Below, piece after piece: positions 38,993 to 49,536 of a stretch of DNA of 64,000 bases (positions within the stretch are counted from its first letter, which is position 1; each line of letters begins with the position of its first letter). The stretch comes from Blasia pusilla (Eukaryota; Marchantiophyta; Marchantiopsida; Blasiales): assembly GCA_050084515.1 (NCBI GenBank), contig CM114273.1:22940001-23004000 (forward strand), in the 5' to 3' direction. Under the pieces are notes generated by a model. That model searched no databases. It was not told where the DNA came from and was given only the letters and a program-made list of their open reading frames with translations. The translations under genes and the position numbers were made by a program.

Positions 38993-39748
38993 ATGACTAC
39001 TCAAGACGAAATCTTGAATCTAGTGTAAGTCATATTGCATGAATTGAAAGATCTTCGACAAGAATTCAAGGTGCAAACTTCTCAATTAAACCATGCACAT
39101 ATTCAAATCCGAGAGTTGAAGGCAACGCAAGAGGTTTTGAAGAAAGTGTTGAAAGATAGTTCTAGTGTGATGCTCGATCTTTCCAAATCCGTTGCGGATG
39201 TTCAAGAGAAGGTATCATCCTTGGTGACTACTCCCAATAGTTCAGGATTGCATGAGGTTGTTGAAACTTTAGAAGTGAAAATGAAAATCTTATGCTGAAG
39301 CTACAAAGGTTGCTCATATCTCTTTCTATCAAGAGCAAGAGATAGAAAAGAAAACCAATTTGCGCGTAGAAAGAATGTGAGAATCTTAGGTTTGCCGGAA
39401 ACAGAGAGCGAAGAGGTGAAGAGTGTTGTCACCAAGTTCTTGGTTGATACACTTCATGTTCATAACCCGGACTTGGCTCAAGCTTTTCGCATTGGGAAAA
39501 CGGGCACACAACCTCGTGCCATTCTAGTCAAGTTTGTTGATCAAACTCAACGTGATACTGCCATGGCTAACAAGGCCATTCTCAAAGGACGGAGGATATG
39601 GTTGGATCCTGATCTCACACCTCTACAAGTCGAAGCTAGGAGAAAAGAGCTTGCAAAGGTCAAAGAGGCTCAAGAAGCAGATTTTATTGCTTATCTACGC
39701 GATGGACGAGCAATTGTTACCCAGAGAAAAAGAGAGTTATCAACCTAG
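38993..39748 (+). pseudogene. L1-type ORF1 (coiled coil plus RRM), broken
   Basis: This encodes the RNA-binding chaperone of L1-like elements, which coats the element RNA in the cytoplasm. The frame starts at ATG 38993 and is interrupted by TAA at 39026 and TGA at 39296, then runs to TAG at 39746. After the first stop comes a heptad-rich coiled coil ('LRQEFKVQTSQLNHAHIQI' and on, about 80 residues). Next is the basic 'ENQFARRKNVRILGLPE' junction and an RRM-like domain with 'QAFRIGKTGTQPRAILVKF', ending in a helical C-terminal domain ('IWLDPDLTPLQVEARRKEL'). This arrangement is the animal/algal ORF1p type, not the CCHC-knuckle type usual in flowering-plant L1s. Its stop lies only about 20 bases before the ORF2 ATG, in the same frame. 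Confidence 0.8.
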
Positions 39749-39769
39749 TAATCCAAGAAGCTGAGAGTG

Positions 39770-42700
39770 TTGATGTGGAATATACGAGGCCTTTCAACAA
39801 CAAAGTATGTGAGTGCTCTACCAATTTGGGAGATGGCGGATATTATCAATATTGTGGAGACTTGGGAACATGAGAGCAATACTATTGCAGAGATGCAAGG
39901 GTTTACTTTGGTGGGATCGACATGGAATCAAAGAAGGCAACGGGCAGGAAGGGGTTATGGCGGTTTGTTATTTTGCACCACTCTCCATGCTTATCTACTC
40001 AACACGCACTCACAATCGAAGTCAACCGTTCCATCGACTTATTGGGGATGTTCTCAAATATCAAAGCAAAGGTGAAGTCTTTCTAGTTGGAGATTTCAAT
40101 GCTCGCACACGTACTGCCCAATTTACCCAATTCAGTGATTCCTTGATTTCTCCTCTTCTCCAAGAATATGAGGATGGTTTGTGGTCTAGAATCTCTTCAG
40201 ATCTTTCTACAAATCCTTTGACAGAGCATTTTTTAACCTTTGGAGCCACTTGTAATTTGAAAGTTCTTAATGGAACCTCTCATTTTCCCAACTCTCACTC
40301 CAATACGTATTTCTCCTCTACCGGCGCTAGCACCATCGATTATCTTCCGTCCTCGCCCGATGATAGCTCTCTTATCTCTAGATTTGATACTCTAAAACCT
40401 CAGCCTGAATCAGATCATGCACCTCTTTTATTTACTCTCTCACTATCAAAGGCCATTCCTCTCTCGACATATCAATCTATTTTAGCTTCTCCCAAGTTTC
40501 GCTTAGATCCTGGTAAAAAAGATCTTTATATGCTACATTTACAAGAACTCTTGACTCGCATTGTATGGAGTCTGGATCCAAACACGGCAAGTATGCAACT
40601 AACCGAATTGCTCAAAAACAGTGCATCTAAGTTCTTTTCGCGCCACAGGGATAGAAGTGCTAGGAGGCTGCCTTGTAATGGGTGGTTTGACTCTGAATGC
40701 AAGCAAGCAAGGGCACGATCAGTTGATAAATCTTTGGATATCCCAAGTCGGCTTATTATGACGAGCCTTTATAAATACTTGGTGAAATCTAAGAAACGAG
40801 CTTTCTTGCGGCGGAAACAAGAGTCCTTGACAAGGGAGCTGCATGAGGACCCCAAATTATTTTGGAGACGGTTAGTAGTACGGTCTTCAAAACCTACTCT
40901 TGATCCCAAGTCTTTGATATCTTTTGCCGAAAAGCTCTATTTCTTCCCCGATGTTACATCTATGCCACGTTGTGAAGGAATACCTGGCTTATTCTCCGAA
41001 GGAGAGGTAATGACTCAACTTAGAAGATTGGCGAATGGTAAATGTGAGGATTTGGTTGGTCTTTCTATTGAACTTTTCAAGTGGGGAGGAGATTGTATTG
41101 GACTGATCCTCACCAAAGTATTGAGTGATGCTGCTATCTATGGTTTTCCTTCAACCTGGTTGCTACGGGAGATTGTTCCTATTCACAAATCAGGAAGGAA
41201 GGACTTGGTAACAAACTATCGCACTATCATGGTGGGTAGTGTTTTTGCCAAGTTGTTTGGGAAATTGGTGGAGTCGAAGTTGAGCACATGGACAGAGATT
41301 TTCCAAAAGAGAGCATGGGTCCAAGCTGGTTTTCGTCCAACATACAACACCATCGACCATATCTTGGCCTTGCGTGTTTTATGGGAGAAATCTAAGGGCA
41401 ATGGAAAAGCTTTGTTTTGCGGCTTCATCGATTTTAAGAAAGCTTTTGATACTGTACCTCGCAAGCTCTTATGGGAAAGGCTGCAAGCCATTGGAGTACC
41501 ACCAAATCTCCTAGCAGCCGTGGCCACGTTATACCATTATGTTCGGGCCAAGATCAAAGGTTCACAAACTCAAGAGATCTTGAGTACTATTGGAGTCATT
41601 CAAGGTTGCCCTCTCTCCCCTACACTTTTTCGAGTTTTCATAGATGATATCGAAAAGTGGTTGGAGGAATGTGATAGTGAAGGTGTCAAGCTTGGGGAGT
41701 TTGTCATCAAAGCTCTATTGTATGCAGATGATATCATATTACTAGCACGTGATGGCATTAGTTTACAAAAACATCTCGACACTTTGGCAAGGTTTTGTAC
41801 CCAGAATCAGATGGAGGTTAATATGAAAAAGTCTAAAGTCATTATAGTGGGTACTAGATCCAAGTTCTCGTTCATTTACAAAGGTCTACAATTAGAACAA
41901 GTGAAGAGTTACAAATATCTAGGCATCGATTTCTCTCATGACTATAGTTGGGCACTTTGAGTGCAAAAGAGAGTAGAAGCTGGTTACAAAGCTCTATATT
42001 CATTTTTAAATCGGTGTAGAAGAGTTCATCTTGTGTCTTGGAGTCTTAGGAAATTCTTATTTAGGAGCTTAGTGTTGCCGGTGATCTAATATGACACCCA
42101 AGTTTGGGGCCTTTGTTGTAAGAAGACAGGTTGGGAGCGTGTGGAAAGAGTGCAAAAGATCTTTCTACAAGAAGAATTGGGTGTAAGAAACCAAACTCCG
42201 TATGCTATTCTTCTTGCGGAAACAAGTTGTCTTCCTCTAGAAGCTGAAGCTCTTTATTTGACCATCACTTACATCGCAAGGGTGAGATCTCTTGATGTTT
42301 CTCGCCTCCCTCATCAAGCTTTGCGAGCCACACATTCCATAGGGTGGATGGCGGATGTGGTGACTTGGTCTTCAAAGTGGAATGTGGCGGAACGCGATTG
42401 GGACTTGAAACCGATGGCCCTCCGTGAGCATCTACAGAAGCAATCTCTCAACATCATTTGGAGCAGTCCAGGCACCAAAATGGACTTTTATCAACTTCAT
42501 GTTAATCCTATGCTTGTATATTGTGAACAAGGATACCTACTTGCGGGGGTCTCCACGTTCTTACGACATATTATCGCACGTCATAGAACTGGGTCTCATA
42601 GGCTAGGAATTGAGGAAGGACGATGGTTTAAAATTGATAGAAGTGAACGAATTTGTAGGTTATGTGACGGAGAAAATATTGAGGATGAAGAGCATGTGTT

Positions 42701-42851
42701 TGTTATATGTCCAAGGTATGAAGAGATTAGACTAGCTCATAAAATAGATGTGGAGAATTTTTATTCTTTACTACAGCTAGTGCCTTATGATTTAGGTTGT
42801 TATATTAGGGACGTCATTATTCATCGTTCAAGTGCTCTAGGCTGTAGCTAG
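39770..42851 (+). pseudogene. L1-type ORF2: endonuclease and reverse transcriptase, broken
   Basis: This is the polyprotein that nicks target DNA and copies the element RNA. It starts 'MWNIRGL' at 39770. The frame changes near 40000, where the middle of the endonuclease appears to be missing. It resumes with 'VFLVGDFNART', then 'STIDYL' and 'SDHAPL', typical endonuclease motifs. The reverse transcriptase shows 'FIDFKKAFDTVPRKLLW', 'IQGCPLSPTLF' and the catalytic 'YADDIIL' (near 41720). A TGA at 41958 and TAA near 42087 interrupt the frame. Beyond them, 42141-42851 keeps the C-terminal region with a C-x2-C-x8-H-x4-C knuckle ('CRLCDGENIEDEEHVFVIC'). About 950 residues of the usual 1000-1300 can be traced. 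Confidence 0.9.
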
Positions 42852-43290
42852 GAGAAGGTCTTAAGGATCTTTTTCAGGGTCAGTGCATGAATGACTTGTA
42901 ATATGTTTTTCAGCCTTTTGACCCTTTGGGTCCCACGGGCTTGATCTATTTACCATACAAGATTACTTGCCAAGGCAGGCGTTGGGACATATCTCAGATC
43001 ACATGGGATCGACATGGTGCACCTAGGGGGACAAGACTCTCAGAATCTCCTTCTTTCTCAATCCCCATCTATAATCGTGAAGAGGAGCCATTGGTTAGCC
43101 CAAAAAAGTCCATTTTATAAGAATCAATGAGAGTTAAGAACATTTTTCTAGATGGTGAGGCGGAAGAGATCATAGACTTGAGTTTTTAGTCTAGGGAAAT
43201 CGAATGTAATTATCCAAGTTGCATATGGATGTAAATAAAAGACTTGGACTTTTTCCTCAAACTTCCTTGACTCTATATTTGGATAATAAT
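42852..43290 (+). other. 3' region of the L1-like element and junction with satellite
   Basis: No coding potential. It begins after the ORF2 TAG and passes without a visible poly(A) tract into AT-rich DNA before the satellite units start. Confidence 0.4.
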
Positions 43291-43299
43291 GTGTTTTTT

Positions 43300-44509
43300 G
43301 GGAGTTTTCGGATTGCGACAAGTTGCAAGTGGATGTTTTGCTCTTCCATGTATGGTTTTTGATACTGCTTGCAAGTTGTCGAATTCAGATAGGTTGCATG
43401 CGTGAATACTTTTCTCTCTTTGCCTCTCATTCCCTCTTTTTCTCTTCTAACCTCTGATTTTCCAAGAGTTTGCAACTCTTTTCGTAGTTGTAATGTTTTG
43501 CAACACTCAGATTCTGATTGTTTGCTTGTTTGAATGAAACATGTATGTTTCTATCATTTCTTTATTTATATTTCTAACAAATGATTTTCTAAGTTTCTGC
43601 ATGACTTTCTATAGTCGTCATGTCTTGCAACCTGTGAGATTCCGACAGGTTGCATGTCTGAATGTTTATGTCTCTTTTCCTCTCATTCCTTTATTTTCTT
43701 TTCTAACCTCTGATTTTCCAAGAGGTTGCAACTCTTTTTTCACTCGTAATGTCTTGCAACCTATTGAATTCCGATAGGTTGCATGTTTGAATGCTTCTCT
43801 CTTTTCCTCTCCTTCCTTCATTTATATTTCTAACCTCCGATTTTCCAAGTTGTTGCAACTCTCTCTACAATTTAATTGTCTTGTAACCTATGAGATTCCA
43901 ACATGTTGCATCTCTGAATGCTTCTTTCTTTTTGTCTTTTATTCCTTTATTTTCTTTTCTGGCCTCTGATTTTCCAAGAGGCTGCAACTCTTTCTGCACT
44001 TGTCATGTTTTGCAACCTATTAGATTTTGACATGTTGCATGTTTGAATGCTTCTCTCTTTGTCTCTCATTCCTTCATTTCATTTTCTGGCCTCTAATTTT
44101 CCGAAAGGTTGCAACTCGCTCTACACTTGTCATATCTTGCTGGATTTTGACAAGTTGCATATATACATATAAATAGAAATATAATAAATAAAGAAATATC
44201 TCTCTTGCTCTCTCTATATCCTTCATTTTCTTTTCTAACCTATGATTTTCCAAGAGGTTGCAGGTCGCTCTGCACTTGTCATGTCTTGCAACTTGTTGGA
44301 TTCTGACATGTTGCATGTTTGAATGTTAATTTCTGTTCCTCTCATTTCTTCATTTATATTTATAACCTCTGATTTTCCAAGTTGTTGCAATTCTTTATGT
44401 AGTTTACTTGTCTTGCTACCTTTCGGATTCCGACATGTTGTATGCTTGAAAGCTTGTCTCTTTTCCTCTCATTCCTTCATTTACATTTCTAACCTCCGAT
44501 TTTCCAAGA
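43300..44509. repeat. 127-129-bp satellite array, left part
   Basis: The marker 'gattttccaag' or a close variant begins at 43456, 43583, 43712, 43839, 43968, 44095, 44244, 44371 and 44499. Spacing is 127-129 bases, except one of 149 that holds an AT-rich insertion. Each unit also carries 'tcttgcaacct...aggttgcatg' and a 'cctctcattccttcatt' pyrimidine run. The last unit is cut after 'ttttccaaga' by the element at 44510-54260, and the array resumes at 54257-54260. Confidence 0.9.
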
Positions 44510-44613
44510 TGTCGTGCGAATCCACATCGTCATACAACATACATTGTTGACATACCATACTCACATACCTACATAACATAGACGAGAGCATCCAAAAACA
44601 CCAGTGTACCACA
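44510..44613 (-). repeat. Terminal repeat segment Q (104 bp, outer)
   Basis: This 104-base segment matches 44986-45089 with about seven differences. It begins (plus strand) 'tgtcgtgcgaatcc' directly against satellite DNA and ends 'gtgtaccaca', followed by 'ag' and then segment P. It is the far 3' end of the element as inserted. Confidence 0.9.
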
Positions 44614-44615
44614 AG

Positions 44616-44983
44616 TGAAATCCGTGAAAGACCTACTGTCATAAAACACGTATAGAATCACATACAATCGAGCCAAACCCACTCCACGATGGGAGAATCC
44701 ATGTCAAAGCTTGCGGAAACCACCATAGCCAAGAGCTCTACTCACTACCAAGGCTAACTCCCAACGCAACAGGCTCAACTCAAAGAACTAACTCTTCTTT
44801 GAGTGCACTCCACACTATATCCTCCAACCTAAGAGCGGGCCCTACTGGAAAAGTCACCCTCAACTGAGTAACCCCCACCCCTATGTATGAAACCGTATCT
44901 CTACCTAGACACTACAGCCCTACATAAGATATGGCCTCTACTAGCACAATATACTCTACGATATAATCCGTATGGTCATGACA
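44616..44983 (-). repeat. Terminal repeat segment P (368 bp, 3' copy) with TATA-like box
   Basis: It matches 53901-54260 along its whole length with scattered substitutions and small indels. On the minus strand it begins TGTCATGACC. 'GGATATAGTG' (around 44820-44813) lies about 30 bases before TAGTTCTTTGAG (44790-44779), which I take as the probable transcript start. A perfect stem ACTCAAAGAA/TTCTTTGAGT surrounds the start site. In the 5' copy the TATA-like box has lost two bases. Confidence 0.9.
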
Positions 44984-44985
44984 GC

Positions 44986-45089
44986 TGTCGTGCAAATCCA
45001 CATCGTCATACAACATACATCGCCGACATACCATACTCACATACCTACATAACATAGACAAGAGCATCCACAAACACAAGTGTACCACA
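44986..45089 (-). repeat. Repeat segment Q' (104 bp, inner copy)
   Basis: A second copy of Q, separated from P by 'gc'. On its inner side stands a purine tract. The P/Q' joint reads TGACAGCTGTCG on the plus strand; GACAGCTGTC is a perfect palindrome that looks like two joined repeat ends (CA-gc-TG). No Q copy accompanies P' at the other end of the element. Confidence 0.9.
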
Positions 45090-45101
45090 ACTCGCCCCCC
45101 T
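45090..45101 (-). other. Candidate polypurine tract
   Basis: On the minus strand, AGGGGGGCGAGT directly precedes segment Q'. Its position next to a terminal repeat and its G-run fit a plus-strand primer for reverse transcription. It implies that the repeat made by reverse transcription starts with Q', not P. Confidence 0.6.
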
Positions 45102-45264
45102 AACTGGCGGTTAGGTCCCTCTAACTCCCAAGTAGCCCTATACATCTACTACATGCTATACACCTTCGTGGATGCACGAATCAGAAGGCCGGGTGCTAGA
45201 TTGGCCCATCGTTAGTCGCACATCTGTAATCAATATCATGCAAAGATAAAGTCATCTACCTCTC

Positions 45265-45558
45265 CTAAGTATATCGAGGACAAACCCACCTTCCAGTAGG
45301 AACAACATCCATACATGGAGTCAAACACATCATGTGCCAACCCCTAGAACACCGATCACACACCAACATACGGGCTGCGTTACCAGCAGACCCACATAAC
45401 ATGCACCTCAAGCTAGCACGTATCATGGCTAAGCTTGGGTCAACAGTACCATCCACATTTGGAAGATGACATGGCGCATAATTACGCACATGGTCCTTCC
45501 AAACAACTCCATCACGACCCTCCAACATGAGAACTCCAGAAGCTAACACCTTGCGCAC
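45265..45558 (-). pseudogene. PHD finger at the C-terminus of the integrase polyprotein
   Basis: 97 residues follow the integrase in frame after a TGA at 45559. Residues 1-30 resemble the post-integrase domain of gypsy polyproteins ('LASGVLMLEGRDG'). Residues 52-97 form a PHD-type zinc finger: C52-x2-C55, C67-x2-C70, H75-x2-C78, then W91 and C93. The final zinc ligand, expected at 96, is Tyr, explained by one TGT-to-TAT change. PHD fingers read histone H3 tails, often H3K4 methylation state, so this module may once have guided integration or recognised chromatin. Chromoviruses normally carry a chromodomain at this position; none is seen here. Confidence 0.85.
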
Positions 45559-46854
45559 TCATAAAATAGTGCGGCCTGCCATCACATCCAACGTTGTCGG
45601 TGCAATCTGCTGCAAATAGACATAGTCCCCCACATGGAACCTACAAATCGATGGTCGATAACCTCCACCTTGAATGGTGGCATAATACAACGTATCCCTG
45701 TGTTGAGCAATGGCAAGATTCTCAAAGGCTCTTGGCATAACTCTCCGAAAGAGCTCTGCCCGCTGAGAACACACTCTCATCCACATCCCTGGGTCATCAA
45801 GATTCACCACCTCACTAGACTCCCAATGAATTGCTGCTGGCAAGTATGGATCTCGGCCGTATAACAGAAAATAAGGTGAGAAGGAAGCCAAGGATGCTTG
45901 GCGACTGAACCTATACCCCATGGCTAACCATGCCAACTGAATATCCCAATCTCCAAGATGCCCCTTTTGTAGGCCATACTTGCGCAATGCCCTCTTCACC
46001 GTCTGAACCACACGCTCAGCCAAACCATCCGCCTCTGGATGATCTCGAGACGTGGTCCGATGATCAATCAACGCCGTGTCACACAAGACCTGAAATTCAC
46101 CGTGAAACTCTGTACCCTGGTTGGTCAACACTTCAGATGGTGCACCAAAATGACTAAGCACTCTATCAAGAAACGCATATGCCGTTCCCTCACTTGCCTT
46201 GTCAGGTAATGCCACCAACTTAATCCACTTAGAGAAGTGCTCCACCATCACCAACACATATCGATGATGTCGTATAGTCAACGGTAACGGTCCCACAAAG
46301 TCCACATTCCAATGGTAACCCAACCCCATAATAGGCAAGGGGTGTAAGTGTGGTGTAGGGGCATTGAATGATACCCTCATCCAATCACAAACCATACAAC
46401 GTGACACCAACTACTGCACATGAGTATGCATGCCACGCCACCAATATTGACCAAGGAGTAAGCTATATGTACGCTTTACCCCAAAATTTCCCAACTCCTC
46501 ATGGGCATGCCGCACAATGCGCTCTCTCTGAACCAAATGCGGCACTCCTCGTACTCTATCGTCCTCCCACACACGGAGAATATGTGTTCCCTCCAATCGA
46601 TACCTCTTAGCACGTTGAAGAACACGGTCTCGCTCCTTGGCACTCACTATGCCTGGCACCCTACTGGTCCGTAGGAACTCCAACACCAACTCATCATCAT
46701 GAATATCACGTTGATCCATACCACCATCTCCAACCTTAGGATATGAAGGCTGGCCATCTACCCTCTGACTAGAGTAAGATGTCATGTGGTCCTCCATACT
46801 AGAGTCCATCCCTAACCAACATAAAAAGGCGGATGTATGCCAACCTCGCACCAT
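45559..46854 (-). pseudogene. Ty3/gypsy integrase, broken and catalytically changed
   Basis: DDE-type integrase that joins element cDNA to the chromosome. The N-terminal HHCC zinc region lies at 46500-46385 ('HAHEELGNFGVKRTYSLLL' then 'CMVC') and is interrupted by TAG at 46411, where Gln fits the context. In the 283-codon core, the first Asp is in 'WNVDFVGP' (residue 37) and Glu132 lies in 'DGLAERVVQ'. Position 97, expected Asp in 'LTDQG', is Asn, leaving a D-N-35-E triad that should be inactive. The frame changes from that of RNase H near 46850. It ends at TGA 45559, with the PHD finger continuing in the same frame. Confidence 0.9.
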
Positions 46855-48263
46855 CTCCTCATCAACCTTGCCATGCCATCTAGCCCAGTTGCATCATCTT
46901 GGCTAGTACATGGGTTCCTACTCAACCCATCAGCATCAAGGTTGGCAACTCCAGGTCTATGTACCACATGGAAGTCATACTCCTGTAAGATAAGAGCCCA
47001 CCGTGCAAGCTTCCCTATAAGCTTTTCAGACTCCATCAACCACTTGAGCGGCTGGTGATTAGTAACAAGGGTAAACTGTGTGCCAAAAAAGTAACACCTA
47101 AAGTGTGCCACAACCCACACTACTGCCAAGCACTCTCCCTCGTATGAACTGTAGCGCGACTCTGATGCATTATTCGAACAACTTGCATAGGCCACCACAA
47201 ACTCCATGTGCTCATCATCATGTTGTGTCAACACCGCTCCAAGTCCCAACCTACTCCAATCAGTGTATAACTGAAATGGGCGCCCTCTGAAAGGTCTCCT
47301 CAAGATAGGCGCCGCCACCAACTAGGCCTTGAGCTCCACAAAAGCTGTCTCTTGATCATCTTCCCAGTGCCACTCTTGCTTTGATTTCAGAAATTGGTTC
47401 AAAGGCTTTGCCATAGCACTAAATCCCTTCACATACCTCCGATAGTAGTTCGCCAATCCCATGAATGCCCGAACTCTACTCACATCTACCAGACGCGGAA
47501 TAAGTGCAATAGCCTCCACCTTTGCTTGCTGAACTCCCAAACTACGTGGATAGATCACATGACCCAAGTACTCAACATCCTCATGGAAGAACTTACACTT
47601 TCGTGGATGCAAACGTAGACCATGAGCTTTCAACCGCTCAAACACAATCTGAAAATGTATCTGATGCTCCTCCACCGTGTTACTGAACACCAAGATATCA
47701 TCAATGTAACACCAAACAAAATCCAACCCTGCTAGGATCCTGTCCATCACTCTCTGAAACTCGGAAGGTGCATTCTTCAACCCAAAGGGTAAGAATTTCC
47801 ACTGGTACAAATAGTCCTTGCCATGAGAGTTGACACCCCAAAATGCTGTCTTGGCCTTGTCACTCTCCCGAATCGGCAATTGATGGTATCCTGCCCGAAG
47901 ATCCAAAGTACTAAAAATCTTTGCATGTCCCACCACATCAAAGATATCCTCAGGTGTAAGCATGGCATACCTATCAGCCTTGGTCTGCCGATTGATAGGA
48001 CGGTAATCTCCAAACATCCGCCTATCCGTGTAGTTGCCATGCACATCCTTTTTAGTAGGCATGACAGTGGATGATGCATACTCTCCATGCGACAACTCCA
48101 CTAATCCAGCCTCCAAAAGGTCTGACGTCCTACTTTGAATCAGGTCCCTCTCCATATCACTATATCGATAGGGACGACGGAAGATTGGCGTATCACTAGC
48201 CAAATCAATCCGTATACCGGGTCCAACCAAAGCACCCAACTCCTTCATGCAAAGGCAAAACAA
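46855..48263 (-). pseudogene. Ty3/gypsy reverse transcriptase and RNase H
   Basis: The RT fills 48263-47322: 'FSTLDLRAGYHQLPI', 'FLPFGLKNAPSEFQRVMD' and the catalytic 'YIDDILVF' at residues 186-189, all intact. A TAG at 47322 interrupts the connection region just before 'APILRRPF'; one CAG-to-TAG change explains it. RNase H follows: 'YTDWSRLGLGAVL', 'ASESRYSSYEGECLA', 'DFHVVHRPGVANLDADGLS'. The N-terminal part of pol ('GPKLTGAEKRRLTQFLRAY') lies upstream in another frame at about 48448-48255 and carries a TAG at 48389. The relation to the fragments at 413-1440 is clear from shared RNase H wording. Confidence 0.93.
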
Positions 48264-48559
48264 CTCCTATAAGCACGTAGGAACTGTGTCAAGCGTCGTT
48301 TCTCAGCTCCCGTAAGCTTGGGCCCAAGTAATGGCTCCCAAGTCTCCTCCACTAACACACTAGAGGGAGAGGACGATGCCATTGGCTGCTACGCAACCCC
48401 CTCACAAGATGGTACACCCTTAACTACACCATCATCTGAGCAAATAACTCCTCCACTAGCATGAGCAACCAACTCCACATGCCTCTACCGTCCCGGTAGC
48501 CATCGAGCTCATCACAAGGGGTGGAAGACCCACAGACATAGTCCGAAGTCGACGCTGCT

Positions 48560-49536
48560 CGGCCATACCAAGACTCAAAATCCAAGTCAAACAATTCAGG
48601 TCCATAGCCTGACCCAACACATGATGTCGTGAAGCCTCAGAAATGGAAGCAACCGTTGTTACACCAGTAGCCAATCCCATCGCACGCTCTCACTCATCAG
48701 CGTTAGGCTCCACCAACTATCGCACATGAGAATCCCATACAAGTCCGGGACCACCTTCCCTATAGGCATGTGACGAAGGAAAACTCACAAATATGGGTAG
48801 TGCCATCCTAGGCTGGCCCACACGGTTCACCACTGCCATGGGTGACCGATCAATAACCCTCACCACCTGAGAAGGTCGCCCAGTTTCCAAGATACTATCC
48901 ACTATAAGGCAAGGATCCCGCTGCACTGCATCATATGCTCGACGTAGAACCTCCCTAGGCAACAAGTTTGTCCACCACAAGCGTGGACGATGTGCACGCG
49001 AGCCAACTTGCACTGCATCCAACAACACCGCTGGTCCAATCCAAGACCGCACCTCATGAACACTCGCCATCATGCGGGTCCAAGTGTCACCCAACAATAG
49101 AACATTCTCCAGAATGTAAGTTGGAGCACGCGCCTGACGAACCTGAAGATGTCGTAACACCCGTAACATCTCCCAAAACAATAGAGACCTAGGGTCGTGT
49201 AATCCCTCACCACGACCAGCACGTGTATGACCTTGACATGGCCATCCAGCAATCACCAAATCCGCAGGACCAACCCTCTCAAGGTCCTGCGCCCCCAACA
49301 ATGCAATGTGTGACGGCAAAGCACGCTGGTACCCACGAACCGCTGATGGCGGCAACAACTCAGGATATCTCCGCATCAACTGACCAATATGTCGGGATGA
49401 GACTCTCTGGGCCGTCTCATCTCGCTCCACATACATGTATCTCCGCACAGGAATACCGGCCTGCAACACTACAGCCAAAACCAGTGCTAATCCCACCAAA
49501 GAGATCTAACATACAAATGCCCTCTGGCGGATACTA
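48560..49536 (-). pseudogene. Cytosine-5 DNA methyltransferase domain inside the retrotransposon polyprotein
   Basis: C5 methyltransferases transfer a methyl group from S-adenosylmethionine to cytosine through a catalytic Cys. Motif I 'CMLDLFGGIST' (49515-49483) is in the Gag-protease frame. One extra T in the run at 49477-49480 shifts the rest into the 260-codon frame 49499-48717. There, 'YVERDE' (motif II), 'VIAGWPCQGH' with the catalytic Cys88 (IV), 'ILENV' (VI) and 'GSRAHRPRLWW' (VIII) appear in order. After TAG 48717 and TGA 48690, 'AMGLATGVT' and 'SEASRHHVLGQAMDLN' match motifs IX-X. Motifs are in DNMT/bacterial order, not the rearranged DRM order, and the loop is PCQ. It sits between protease and RT. 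All key residues seen are intact; only the frame is broken. Confidence 0.9.

Larger units (their letters stand above)
38469..43090 (+). mobile_element. L1-like non-LTR retrotransposon (degenerate, near full length)
   Basis: In order: 5' tandem monomers, ORF1 with coiled coil and RRM-like RNA-binding domain, ORF2 with apurinic-type endonuclease, reverse transcriptase and C-terminal zinc knuckle, then an untranslated tail. No poly(A) tail or target-site duplication was found, so the 3' limit (about 43.09 kb) is approximate. In-frame stops in both ORFs and a frameshift in the endonuclease make this copy inactive. Confidence 0.85.

Noticed and set aside
44510-45089. Reading Q-P-Q' as a solo LTR next to an unrelated second LTR
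   Set aside because: The satellite unit is interrupted only once, with a 4-bp duplication at the outermost ends, so all repeat segments belong to one insertion event.
45634-46610. Plus-strand frames opposite integrase
   Set aside because: Shadows of the minus-strand integrase frame.
48456-48458. TAG taken at first as another stop in the pol frame
   Set aside because: The family-like pol N-terminus is read in a different frame at this point, so this TAG is not in the working frame; a frameshift lies just before it.
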